In this document: piece by piece, positions 1-5,215 of the stretch
Layout: every line of letters begins with the position of its first letter
Position numbering within the stretch: the stretch's first letter is position 1
Assembly: GCA_023447015.1 (NCBI GenBank)
Contig: JAEXPG010000107.1
Coordinates: 1-5,215 of the forward strand
Direction of reading: 5' to 3'
From: Verrucomicrobiota bacterium
Lineage (GTDB): Bacteria; Verrucomicrobiota; Verrucomicrobiia; Opitutales; Opitutaceae
Length of the DNA stretch: 5,215 nt
Notes under the pieces: model-generated
Databases searched by the model: none
Told to the model about the DNA's origin: nothing
Seen by the model: the letters and a program-made list of their open reading frames with translations, nothing else
Made by a program: the position numbers and the translations under genes

Positions 1-157
1 TGGTGACCTTGCGCTGCTGCTTCGCCGACATACGGGTGTACTTGCGGGGAAGGAGCTTGCCGGTGTCGGTCGTGTAGCGACCAAACGACTGGGTGCTGTG
101 GAAAGGAATCTCGTCAGGCGAGAGGCTGCGCGACTTGGTCTCGGGCGTGGTGGTCAT
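1..157 (-). CDS. rpsR: 30S ribosomal protein S18, N-terminal part (cut by window edge)
   Basis: The first 52 codons of a minus-strand gene are present, starting at ATG 157 and running off the left edge in frame. S18 is a small-subunit protein that binds 16S rRNA in the platform as a partner of S6. The translation has a short polar N-terminal extension (MTTTPETKSRSLSPDEIPF). It then enters the S18 core, with RYTTDTGKLLPRKYTRMSAKQQRKVT matching the family pattern of a Tyr/Thr segment, GKxLPR, and a Ser/Thr-Ala-Lys-x-Gln-Arg segment that leads into the C-terminal Arg/Lys-rich helix. About 25-30 C-terminal residues should lie outside the window. No clear Shine-Dalgarno precedes the start; a GGAG lies about 16 bases upstream, too far to be convincing. 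No gene is seen directly upstream on this strand, so rpsR probably starts its own transcript here rather than following rpsF. Identity is secure; the exact start is fairly secure. Confidence 0.9.
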   Translation of the reverse strand, partial: MTTTPETKSRSLSPDEIPFHSTQSFGRYTTDTGKLLPRKYTRMSAKQQRKVT

Positions 158-589
158 GCGAAAGGCGTCGAGGCTCCGGGATCGTGGTGGCGAGTCAACC
201 CCATTTTCCGCAGGGAGCGCTGCGAAAAAACGATTCTTGGTCGGCGATCGCGGCGCTGGTTTCCGGAGCGGCGTTTCCACGGGTTTTCGGGGTGGGTCGG
301 GCCACTGTGCCGGCACTGCGACGGCGCTTGGGCGCTCGCGGCTGGCCGTCGTGTTCGACTCCCGGGCGTCGGCCGAGGGGCAATCGGGCCGCCGTGTGAT
401 CTCGGGAGTGCACTTTGCGCAGTGTCATCGCCTCCGGCGGGCCTCATCGGTTGCCGGCGTTTTGTCCGACCGCATCCACTCCGGCGATCGGCTTGATCGC
501 TGGCCGCCGGAAAAATGTGGCGGTTTCGCGCTCGGCGGGGAAAAGGCCTTGCACTCGACATCGGCTCGGCTTTCATCCGCGCAACTTTC
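158..589. other. Intergenic region between rpsR and tRNA-Ser
   Basis: This 432-bp stretch has no gene I can support. Open frames cross it on both strands, but their translations are Arg/Ala/Pro/Gly-rich with no recognisable domain, and some run into rpsR or the tRNA. It must hold the upstream region of rpsR (minus) and the promoter of tRNA-Ser (plus). Small dyads are present: CGCAG/CTGCG (209-224, followed on the plus strand by six A) and GCGATC/GATCGC (484-500). Neither has the stem-then-T-run arrangement of an intrinsic terminator. No -10/-35 pair for rpsR stood out. Confidence 0.6.
549..576 (+). promoter_or_regulatory. Possible sigma-70 promoter for tRNA-Ser
   Basis: TTGCAC (549-554, four of six matches to the -35 consensus) is followed after 16 bp by TTTCAT (571-576, four of six matches to TATAAT). 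Transcription would start near 583, a few bases before the mature tRNA 5' end at 590. Position and spacing fit, but both hexamers are imperfect, so this is a candidate only. Confidence 0.3.
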
Positions 590-681
590 GGAGAGATGCC
601 CGAGTGGCCGAAGGGGGCGGTTTGCTAAACCGTTATACGTGTAACAGCGTATCGGGGGTTCGAATCCCCCTCTCTCCGCCA
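590..681 (+). tRNA. tRNA-Ser (anticodon GCU)
   Basis: A complete class II tRNA can be folded by eye. The acceptor stem GGAGAGA (590-596) pairs with TCTCTCC (671-677), followed by discriminator G678 and an encoded CCA (679-681). The anticodon stem GCGGT (617-621) pairs with ACCGT (629-633), with one G-U pair, around the loop TTGCTAA. Anticodon GCT at 624-626 reads the serine codons AGC and AGU. The long variable arm, typical of tRNA-Ser, has stem ATACG (635-639) with CGTAT (648-652). The T arm is GGGGG/CCCCC (654-658, 666-670) with loop TTCGAAT. The gene is monocistronic: rpsR diverges to the left and a protein gene converges from the right. All expected parts are intact. Confidence 0.97.
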
Positions 682-702
682 GTTTTCCCCAGGAAAAACT
701 GG
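679..702. repeat. Imperfect inverted repeat starting in the tRNA CCA end
   Basis: The arms CCAGTTTTCC (679-688) and GGAAAAACTGG (692-702) are inverted copies with one extra A in the right arm and a 3-base loop. The repeat begins exactly at the encoded CCA of tRNA-Ser. It lies between convergent genes and could act as a 3' processing or termination structure. Neither strand has a T-run after the stem, so it is not a classical intrinsic terminator. Confidence 0.5.
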
Positions 703-711
703 ACCGTGCGA

Positions 712-745
712 AGCGGCTTGGACCAATCCGGTCGCGACTGCCGCT
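712..745. other. Nested stem-loop between convergent tRNA-Ser and orphan gene
   Basis: The outer arms AGCGGC (712-717) and GCCGCT (740-745) enclose an inner pair GACC (721-724) and GGTC (730-733) with a 5-base loop. It sits 55 bp past the stop of the minus-strand gene and 30 bp past the tRNA, where transcripts from both sides should end. There is no T-run, and chance pairing is possible in such GC-rich DNA. Confidence 0.25.
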
Positions 746-800
746 CCACCGAAACGCTTCCGTCTGGCAAACGACGCCGTGTCCGCTCCGCTCCGTGCTC

Positions 801-1469
801 CTACGGCTGTTCCTCGTCGTCGAGCGGACGCTCCTGCTCCTGCCGGCACTCGCGCACGACGCGCAGGCAGATCTCGCGCAGATCGAAGAGCCGGGGCAGG
901 GCGAACCGGTTCAACCCGTTCCGCTCCGCGTCGGCGGACGCATTGTTGGGCAGCAGGGCCATGGCCGCGTTGAGGAGGCCGAGGGCGCGCTTGAGCTGCG
1001 AGATGCCGAGGGTGTTGTCGCCGAGGTCGAGCGATTGCACGCCGAGCACGACGGCCATCTCCGCCTGGTGGAGCGTCCGCAGGAGCGGGAAGGCCTGGGC
1101 GGGGCTCAGGCCGCCGTTGGGGGCGATCGCCGCGGTCTCCACTTGTTGGATCAGGCTGGTGAACAGCGCCCGGGTGGCGACGTAGACCGGGTTGCGGTGG
1201 AGGGTGTAGGGATCGAGGTCGCTGTCGTCGAAATCGTCGTCCTCGTTCTCGCCGTCGATGTCGCCGTCGAGCGTGGGCTCCCAACCGAGCTGGCGCGCGA
1301 CTTCGTCGAGCCGGTCCGGCGATTCGGCCGCCTGGTCGTAGCACCGGAGGTACTCGTTCACCGCCTCGTCGCGCTGGCGCAGGTAACGTTCCCAGTCGAA
1401 CTCGTTCCAGACGAGTTCGCCATGTTCCTCTCCTTCGTCGGGACTGCCGTTGTTGCTGGAGTTGTTCAT
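801..1469 (-). CDS. Acidic helical protein of unknown function (222 aa)
   Basis: I do not recognise this family. Reading from ATG 1469 to TAG 801, the protein starts with an Asn/Ser/Gly-rich and acidic segment (residues 1-18). A charged, probably helical block follows (about 21-62, including WNEFDWERYLRQRDEAVNEYL), then a strongly acidic tract with 12 Asp/Glu in residues 68-86. The rest (about 93-210) looks like an all-helical globular domain, with NPVYVATRALFTSLIQQVE (93-111), SPAQAFPLLRTLHQAEMAVV (122-141) and a Leu/Ala-rich helix LKRALGLLNAAMALLP (159-174). It ends in another acidic tail. There is no signal peptide, membrane segment or visible catalytic motif, so it is probably cytosolic. 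The start is chosen because the frame upstream becomes Pro/Arg-rich low-complexity sequence; an in-frame ATG at 1589 is the alternative. No Shine-Dalgarno is seen. It is transcribed divergently from acyP and convergently with tRNA-Ser. Codon use resembles neighbouring genes. Confidence 0.75.
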   Translation of the reverse strand: MNNSSNNGSPDEGEEHGELVWNEFDWERYLRQRDEAVNEYLRCYDQAAESPDRLDEVARQLGWEPTLDGDIDGENEDDDFDDSDLDPYTLHRNPVYVATRALFTSLIQQVETAAIAPNGGLSPAQAFPLLRTLHQAEMAVVLGVQSLDLGDNTLGISQLKRALGLLNAAMALLPNNASADAERNGLNRFALPRLFDLREICLRVVRECRQEQERPLDDEEQP

Positions 1470-1510
1470 GGCGTGCGGGGCCGGTGGCCTCGGTGCGGCA
1501 GTGTGGATCC

Positions 1511-1519
1511 GGGGGGGGG
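1511..1519. repeat. Run of nine G in divergent intergenic region
   Basis: An uninterrupted G9 tract lies 42 bp upstream of the orphan gene start and 118 bp upstream of acyP. Such tracts can slip during replication or be miscounted in sequencing. It lies outside both chosen reading frames, so any effect would be on transcription or mRNA leaders. Confidence 0.8.
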
Positions 1520-1616
1520 CAAGGAAAGGGAATTCTCCGGGTTTCGGCGGAGGGCGGCGGAAGCCGCGTTCCGGGTTGAGTTTGCGCATGATTTTCGGCG
1601 TGATGGGCGCGCTTCG

Positions 1617-1631
1617 GATCACTCCGATCAC
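1617..1631. repeat. Tandem GATCAC repeat just upstream of acyP
   Basis: GATCAC occurs at 1617-1622 and again at 1626-1631, a 9-bp period, ending six bases before the acyP start codon. It could be a chance repeat or a binding site over the translation start region. There is no other support. Confidence 0.3.
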
Positions 1632-1637
1632 GGCCGC

Positions 1638-1913
1638 ATGAGCGAAGTCCATCACGAGACCGTCTATTTCACCGGGCATGTCCAGGGCGTGGGGTTCCGC
1701 TACACCACGCTCCAGGTGGCGAAGGAGTACGAGGTGACCGGTTTCGTGCGCAACCTGGCGGACGGCCGGGTGCAGCTCGAGGCCGAGGGCGCCAAGCCCG
1801 AGATCGAAGCCTTTCTCAAGGGCCTCGCCGACGCGATGCCCGGCTACATCCGGAAGACCGAACGCAGCGGCGAGCGAAGGCCGCCGCAGTTCCAGGGATT
1901 CACAATCCGGTGA
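1638..1913 (+). CDS. acyP: Acylphosphatase
   Basis: This is a small cytosolic enzyme that hydrolyses acyl phosphates such as acetyl phosphate and 1,3-bisphosphoglycerate to the carboxylate and phosphate. The 91-residue product has the usual family length of about 90. Both signatures are present. GHVQGVGFR (13-21) forms the phosphate-binding loop and ends in the catalytic Arg21. GFVRNLADGRV (35-45) supplies the catalytic Asn39, followed by the typical acidic strand QLEAEG. The start at ATG 1638 gives an N-terminus of expected length (MSEVHHETVYFTG); the same open frame extends far upstream, but over the opposite-strand orphan gene. No good Shine-Dalgarno precedes it. It is the first gene of the rightward cluster, 31 bp ahead of the ABC ATPase. 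Nothing in the active-site motifs is missing. Its physiological role in bacteria is poorly defined, so the operon context does not fix a pathway. Confidence 0.95.
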   Translation: MSEVHHETVYFTGHVQGVGFRYTTLQVAKEYEVTGFVRNLADGRVQLEAEGAKPEIEAFLKGLADAMPGYIRKTERSGERRPPQFQGFTIR

Positions 1914-1932
1914 CAGACCACCGGGACCGAAA

Positions 1933-1942
1933 GGGGGAGGGG
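1933..1942 (+). promoter_or_regulatory. Strong Shine-Dalgarno of the ABC ATPase gene
   Basis: GGGGGAGGGG contains GGAGG (1936-1940) four bases before ATG 1945, with more G on both sides. It is by far the best ribosome binding site in the window. It supports this start and suggests the ATPase is translated independently of acyP. Confidence 0.75.
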
Positions 1943-1944
1943 AA

Positions 1945-2865
1945 ATGGGGGAGACCAACCGCAGCGAAGCCCGGCGCACCGCCGCCATCGAGATCCGCCA
2001 CCTGACGAAGGACTATCCGCTCCCCGGCGGCCGCCAGCGGCTGCGCGCGGTGGACGACCTCTCGCTGGTTGTGGCCCCCGGCCAGATCTACGGCCTGCTC
2101 GGCCCGAACGGCTCGGGCAAGAGCACCACGCTCAAGGCGCTGCTCGGGCTGCTCCGGCCGACGCTGGGCGAGTGTTTCCTCGCGGGCGTGCCGGGGGGCG
2201 ACCCGGCGGCGCATCGCGCGATCGGCTATCTGCCCGAGGCGCCGTACTTCCCCCGTTTCCTCAGCGGCCGCGAACTGCTCCGGTTCCATGCGCGGCTCTG
2301 CGGCCTCCCTCGGGCCGGGCGGGACGCGCACATCGCGACGCTGCTGGCGCGCGTCGGCCTGACCAACGCGGCCGCCCGCCGGGTGGGGTCCTACACGAAG
2401 GGGATGCTCCAGCGCATCGGCCTGGCCCAGGCGCTGGTCGCGGATCCTCCGATTCTCATTCTCGACGAGCCGACCGCCGGCGTGGATCCGGTGGGCGCGG
2501 CCGACATCGCGGAGCTGATCGTCGAGCAGAAGGCGCGCGGGAAGACCGTGCTGCTCTGTTCGCACCTGCTCACGCAGATCGAGGAGATCTGCGACCGGGT
2601 GGCGATCCTGCACCGCGGCCGGCTGTTGGCGGAAGGCCCGCTCGACGAGCTGCTCGGCCGCTGCTGCCGGCAGTCGCTCGTGGTCGAGGGCCTGCCCGCC
2701 GGGGAGTTGGCGGCCTTCCAGGAGTGGTTGAACGTGCGCGGCGGCACGCTGCACGGGGTCGAGCGGCCGCCCGCGCGGCTGGACCGCTACTTCCTCGACA
2801 CGGTGGCGCAGGCCGAACGGTCGTCGCTGGCGGGGGTCGGCTCTGCGGAAAGGACGGACCGATGA
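1945..2865 (+). CDS. ABC transporter ATP-binding protein (ABC-2 exporter type)
   Basis: This is the cytoplasmic ATPase subunit that would dimerise and power the permease encoded next. The product is 306 residues. Walker A is GPNGSGKST (53-61). The Q-loop region reads GYLPEAPYF (94-102), with Glu98 where Gln is usual. The signature helix is SYTKGMLQR (149-157), a variant of LSGGQ common in ABC-2-type ATPases. Walker B is ILILDE (170-175) with catalytic Glu175, the D-loop follows in AGVDP (178-182), and the switch His207 is in CSH. All catalytic residues are present. After about residue 225 there is a roughly 80-residue C-terminal extension ending in a polar tail, of the kind seen in ABC-2 export ATPases. 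The start has a strong Shine-Dalgarno. The stop overlaps the permease start (ATGA, 2862-2865), indicating translational coupling. The substrate cannot be told from the sequence. Confidence 0.95.
   Translation: MGETNRSEARRTAAIEIRHLTKDYPLPGGRQRLRAVDDLSLVVAPGQIYGLLGPNGSGKSTTLKALLGLLRPTLGECFLAGVPGGDPAAHRAIGYLPEAPYFPRFLSGRELLRFHARLCGLPRAGRDAHIATLLARVGLTNAAARRVGSYTKGMLQRIGLAQALVADPPILILDEPTAGVDPVGAADIAELIVEQKARGKTVLLCSHLLTQIEEICDRVAILHRGRLLAEGPLDELLGRCCRQSLVVEGLPAGELAAFQEWLNVRGGTLHGVERPPARLDRYFLDTVAQAERSSLAGVGSAERTDR
2849..2854 (+). promoter_or_regulatory. Shine-Dalgarno of the ABC permease gene
   Basis: AAAGGA lies seven bases before ATG 2862, inside the end of the ATPase gene. It supports the start that overlaps the ATPase stop, and re-initiation by ribosomes finishing the ATPase. 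Confidence 0.55.
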
Positions 2866-3707
2866 GCGCCGCCACGCTGCCTTTCTCGGTTCGCCGGGTT
2901 GGCGTGCTCGCCAGTCACGCCTTTCTCGAGGCGGTGCGGCAGCGGGTGTTCCTCTTCACGACGCTGCTTGCCGGCGTGCTGGTCGCCGCGAGCCTCGGGC
3001 TGCGCGAACTGGATTTCGGCGGCGCGGAGCTGAAGTTCGTGGCGGACTTCGGGCATGGTGCGCTCGTGCTCTTCGGCTCCGTGCTGACGATCCTCACCAC
3101 GGTGCAGCTGCTCGGCGGGGAACTGGAGAACCGCACCGTGCTCCCGGTGCTCGCGCGGCCGGTGCGGCGCAGCGAGTTCATCTGCGGCAAGTTCCTCGGT
3201 GCGTGGGCGGTCGTGCTGGTGTTCTGCGCGGTCGTCACGGCGCTGCTGTTGCTCGCCCTCTGGGTGCGGACACTGACGGCCGCTCCGGCACCGGCCGAGG
3301 CCCCGATCCTGCGCGCGGTGGCCGCGCCGTATCTCGGCGTGCTCGTCGGCGGGGTGTTGCAGGCGGTGAAGTTCGGGCTGCTCACCGCGATGGTGCTGCT
3401 GATCGGCAGCTATGCGCAGACGAGTCTCTTCGCGCAGGCGGCCAGCTTCCTCGTGCTGGCGATCTGCCACCTGCAGTATCTCGCGCGCGATGCGTGGCAC
3501 TCCGGCCACGGCTGGGGCGAGCGGCTCGGCGGCGGCCTCATCGGATTGGTGTTTCCCAACTTCCAACTGTTCGGTGGCGAAGATCTGGATGCCGGAGGCG
3601 GTGGGGCGATGCTGGCACTGGCCGGCCGCGTCGCCACCTACGGCGCGGTGTACACGGCGGTCTTCCTGGCCTTGGCGGTCTGGAGCTTTCGTCGCCGGGA
3701 GATCTGA
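2862..3707 (+). CDS. ABC-2-type transporter permease
   Basis: This integral membrane protein of 281 residues should form the channel for the ATPase encoded just upstream. Hydrophobic segments are visible at about 29-47, 65-85, 111-135, 157-182, 193-208, 220-237 (weaker) and 256-276, so about six membrane helices. Between the second and third lies GGELENRTVLPVLARPVRRSEFICGKFLG (starting at residue 85, given here in short: GELENRT...LARPVRRSEF...GK). This matches the conserved cytoplasmic ABC-2 motif of an acidic residue, then L-x-x-P-x-x-R and G-K. The segment FPNFQLFGGEDL (231-242) recalls a motif seen in related permeases. The N-terminus starts inside the membrane-proximal helix with no signal peptide. 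The gene overlaps the ATPase by four bases and is followed after 7 bp by the TPR-like gene. Export is more likely than import because no substrate-binding protein gene is nearby; the substrate is unknown. Confidence 0.9.
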   Translation: MSAATLPFSVRRVGVLASHAFLEAVRQRVFLFTTLLAGVLVAASLGLRELDFGGAELKFVADFGHGALVLFGSVLTILTTVQLLGGELENRTVLPVLARPVRRSEFICGKFLGAWAVVLVFCAVVTALLLLALWVRTLTAAPAPAEAPILRAVAAPYLGVLVGGVLQAVKFGLLTAMVLLIGSYAQTSLFAQAASFLVLAICHLQYLARDAWHSGHGWGERLGGGLIGLVFPNFQLFGGEDLDAGGGGAMLALAGRVATYGAVYTAVFLALAVWSFRRREI

Positions 3708-3714
3708 CGCAGCC

Positions 3715-4530
3715 ATGGCGTGGCGCGAGGCAGTCCGGTCGGTTGGACGGGGATCCCCGAGGATGCTGGCGGTGCTCATCGTGCTCGGCGGCTCCGGCTT
3801 GGCGCTGCGCCCGCTGGAGGACCCGGCATGGGCGGCACAGGTGCGGCAGCAACCGGCCCTGCAGTGGCGCAGCGTGGAGGGCGCACTGGGGCAGGGGATC
3901 ACACTCGGCCTGCTTGGGGGCTTCCGCGCCCTCGCGGCGGATCTGCTCTGGCTGCGTGCGAACGCCAGCTGGGAACGCTGCGACATCGCGGGTACGCACG
4001 CGGCGCTGGCGGTCGTGACGGCGGTCGATCCGCGTCCGGTGGCCTTCTGGCTCAACGGCGCGCGGATGATCGGCTACGACATGCCGTTCTGGCGGATCGA
4101 GGCGCTGGGCGGCGAGGCGGCGGTGCCGACGAGCGTGGTCCGCCACGTCATGGATGAGCAGGCGCGGGCGGCGATCGCCCATCTCGAGAAGGCGTTTGTG
4201 CATCATCCCGACGATCCGCTCGTGCACATCGAGATCGCCAACCTCCAGCTGCAGCGCCTCGACGATCTCGCCGGCGCGACGGAGCACTACCGCCGGGCGG
4301 CGGTGCAGCCGGCGGCGCCGTTCTACGCGGCGCGCATCTATGCGGAGCTGTTGCGCCGGCAGGGGCGCGACCGCGCGGCGTACGACTGGCTGGTGGCGCT
4401 GCATCCGAGGCTTCCGTCCGTCGCCGCCAATCCGTATGGGATGGCCGACACTGTGCTGGCCCGCATCCGGGAGCTGGAAGAACGTCTCGCCCTTGCGTCG
4501 GCAGCGCGTTACCAGCCCGGGCGAGAATGA
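3715..4530 (+). CDS. Membrane-anchored TPR-like protein linked to the ABC exporter
   Basis: The product is 271 residues with a basic N-terminus and one hydrophobic helix (about 17-31, MLAVLIVLGGSGLAL), read as a signal anchor. A conserved-looking block, GLLGGFRALAADLLWLRANASWE (starting at residue 65; key part GGFRALAADLLWLRA), leads into paired helices resembling tetratricopeptide repeats. These lie at about 90-120 (with VDPRPVAFWLNGARMI), 148-199 (ARAAIAHLEKAF, HHPDDPLVHIEIANL, DLAGATEHYRRAA) and 203-232. The C-terminus is a charged helix (245-262). No enzymatic motif is seen, so it is probably a scaffold or assembly partner; from memory, similar TPR proteins sit beside ABC-2 cassettes in other bacteria. 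The start at 3715 follows the permease stop by 7 bp; ATG 3763 at residue 17 is an alternative with a closer GAGG. The stop overlaps menA by ATGA. Topology is most likely with the TPR part outside the cytoplasm, but this is inferred. Confidence 0.8.
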   Translation: MAWREAVRSVGRGSPRMLAVLIVLGGSGLALRPLEDPAWAAQVRQQPALQWRSVEGALGQGITLGLLGGFRALAADLLWLRANASWERCDIAGTHAALAVVTAVDPRPVAFWLNGARMIGYDMPFWRIEALGGEAAVPTSVVRHVMDEQARAAIAHLEKAFVHHPDDPLVHIEIANLQLQRLDDLAGATEHYRRAAVQPAAPFYAARIYAELLRRQGRDRAAYDWLVALHPRLPSVAANPYGMADTVLARIRELEERLALASAARYQPGRE

Positions 4531-5215
4531 GCGAACGTCCCTCCACCTTCCGCATCTGGCTGCTCGCCGCGCGCCCGAAGACGCTGCCGGCGGCCGTGGT
4601 TCCCGTCCTGGTCGGTTCCGCCTTCGCCGGACGCGCGGGTTTCTTCCACTGGGGAGCGGCGGCGCTTTGTCTCGTGTTCGCGCTGCTGGTCCAGATCGGG
4701 ACGAATCTCGCCAACGACTATTTCGACTATGTCCAGGGCGCGGACACGGAGAAGCGGGTCGGCCCGGCGCGTGCGGTCGCCTCGGGCTGGGTGCCTCCCG
4801 CGCGGATGCGGACGGCGATGATCGGGGTGTTCGCGGTCGCGCTGGTGGTCGGCCTCGGGCTCATCCCGTTCGGCGGGTGGTGGCTGCTGCCGCTCGGCCT
4901 GCTCTGCATCGCCTGCGGCGTGGCCTACACGGGCGGGCCTTACCCGCTCGGTTATCACGGGCTCGGCGACCTGTTCGTGTTTCTCTTCTTCGGTCTGGTC
5001 GCCGTCGGCGCGACGTACTGGGGCCAGGCCCGGCTGCTCACGTCCGACGTTCTCCTGGCCGGCGCTGCGGTGGGTGGGCTGGCGGCGAACATCCTCGTCG
5101 CGAACAATTATCGCGACCGCGAGACCGATGCCGTCGCCGGCAAGCGCCCGCTGGTCGTTCACTTCGGCGAGCGTGCGGGGCGGGTGCAGTACGGGGCGGC
5201 GGTGCTGCTCAGCGG
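4527..5215 (+). CDS. menA: 1,4-dihydroxy-2-naphthoate prenyltransferase MenA (partial, 3' cut by window edge)
   Basis: This UbiA-superfamily membrane enzyme attaches the polyprenyl chain to 1,4-dihydroxy-2-naphthoate, giving demethylmenaquinone. The 229 residues present (of about 300 expected) include both Asp-rich diphosphate-Mg sites: NLANDYFDYVQGAD (60-73) and NNYRDRETDAVAGKR (193-207). They also include the MenA-type segments RVGPARAV (77-84) and YTGGPYPLGYHGLGDLF (134-150). The N-terminus WLLAARPKTLPAAVVPVLVG (11-30) is typical of the family. Hydrophobic helices occur at about 20-34, 43-60, 97-114, 118-135, 148-165 and 174-191. The NNxRDxETD and YTGGPxPLxYHGLG forms favour MenA over UbiA or chlorophyll/heme synthases. 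The ATG overlaps the stop of the TPR-like gene (ATGA), with only a weak Shine-Dalgarno (GCGAGA), so translation is probably coupled. The reading frame is open to the window end. Confidence 0.93.
   Translation, partial: MSERPSTFRIWLLAARPKTLPAAVVPVLVGSAFAGRAGFFHWGAAALCLVFALLVQIGTNLANDYFDYVQGADTEKRVGPARAVASGWVPPARMRTAMIGVFAVALVVGLGLIPFGGWWLLPLGLLCIACGVAYTGGPYPLGYHGLGDLFVFLFFGLVAVGATYWGQARLLTSDVLLAGAAVGGLAANILVANNYRDRETDAVAGKRPLVVHFGERAGRVQYGAAVLLS

Noticed and set aside
209..230. Hairpin CGCAG/CTGCG followed by six A, considered as a terminator
   Set aside because: On the plus strand the stem is followed by A rather than T, and on the minus strand the T-run precedes the stem. Neither strand fits an intrinsic terminator, and no gene ends there.
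154..576. Minus-strand open frame of 140 codons covering the intergenic region
   Set aside because: Its composition is Arg/Pro/Ser-rich low complexity, it has no recognisable motif, and it ends inside rpsR. It looks like chance openness in GC-rich DNA.
590..1469. tRNA-Ser as the insertion site of a mobile element with the orphan gene as cargo
   Set aside because: No integrase, transposase or direct repeat of the tRNA 3' end is visible within the window, and the codon use of the orphan gene does not stand out.
1576..1604. TTGAGT-17-CGTGAT as an acyP promoter
   Set aside because: The -35 matches four of six and the -10 only three of six. The -10 is too weak to report as a feature, although the position would be plausible.
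795..1637. Possible N-terminal extension of acylphosphatase, since the frame is open far upstream
   Set aside because: The extension would lie opposite the orphan gene and add about 280 residues to an enzyme that is normally about 90 long. ATG 1638 gives the expected family length.
2224..2416. Glu98 in the Q-loop and SYTKGMLQR signature as signs of a degenerate ATPase
   Set aside because: Both variants are common in ABC-2-type exporter ATPases (GYLPE and YTKGM forms). Walker A, Walker B Glu and switch His are intact, so it should be active.
2787..4055. Long open frame (422 codons) on the minus strand opposite the permease and TPR-like genes
   Set aside because: The translation is Arg/Gln/His/Pro-rich with no domain. 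It is an antisense shadow caused by GC-rich third codon positions of two well-supported plus-strand genes.

Overview
The window is GC-rich, with dense protein coding, short intergenic gaps and ATGA stop/start overlaps. The gene families and the form of the truncated S18 N-terminus suggest a high-GC Verrucomicrobiota bacterium, possibly Opitutaceae. That assignment is inference from general resemblance, not a search result. The MenA-type prenyltransferase implies an organism that makes menaquinone.

Layout. At the left edge, on the minus strand, is the N-terminal part of ribosomal protein S18 (rpsR, 1-157, cut by the window edge). A 432-bp stretch without a convincing gene follows (158-589); it holds the rpsR upstream region and a possible tRNA promoter. 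A complete tRNA-Ser(GCU) with a long variable arm and encoded CCA lies at 590-681 (+). Its 3' end runs into an imperfect inverted repeat, with a second stem-loop just beyond. Convergent to the tRNA is a 222-residue acidic soluble protein of unknown function (801-1469, minus).

From a divergent 168-bp intergenic region (1470-1637), which carries a run of nine G and a short tandem GATCAC repeat, a rightward cluster runs to the end of the window: acylphosphatase (acyP, 1638-1913), ABC-transporter ATPase (1945-2865), ABC-2-type permease (2862-3707), membrane-anchored TPR-like protein (3715-4530), and 1,4-dihydroxy-2-naphthoate prenyltransferase (menA, 4527 to the edge, partial). The ATPase/permease and TPR/menA pairs overlap by ATGA, the permease/TPR gap is 7 bp, and the acyP/ATPase gap is 31 bp with a strong Shine-Dalgarno. 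One polycistronic mRNA is therefore likely.

How they work together. The ATPase and permease form a half-transporter pair of the ABC-2 export type. The TPR-like protein is encoded between the permease and menA and is likely a membrane partner of the transporter; its role is not known. acyP is a small housekeeping hydrolase and menA a quinone-biosynthesis enzyme. Their linkage to the transporter may be functional or merely positional. Most of the window looks like an ordinary chromosomal core region. No phage, transposon, CRISPR or defence system is visible. The least explained items are the acidic orphan protein and the ABC/TPR cassette coupled to menA.
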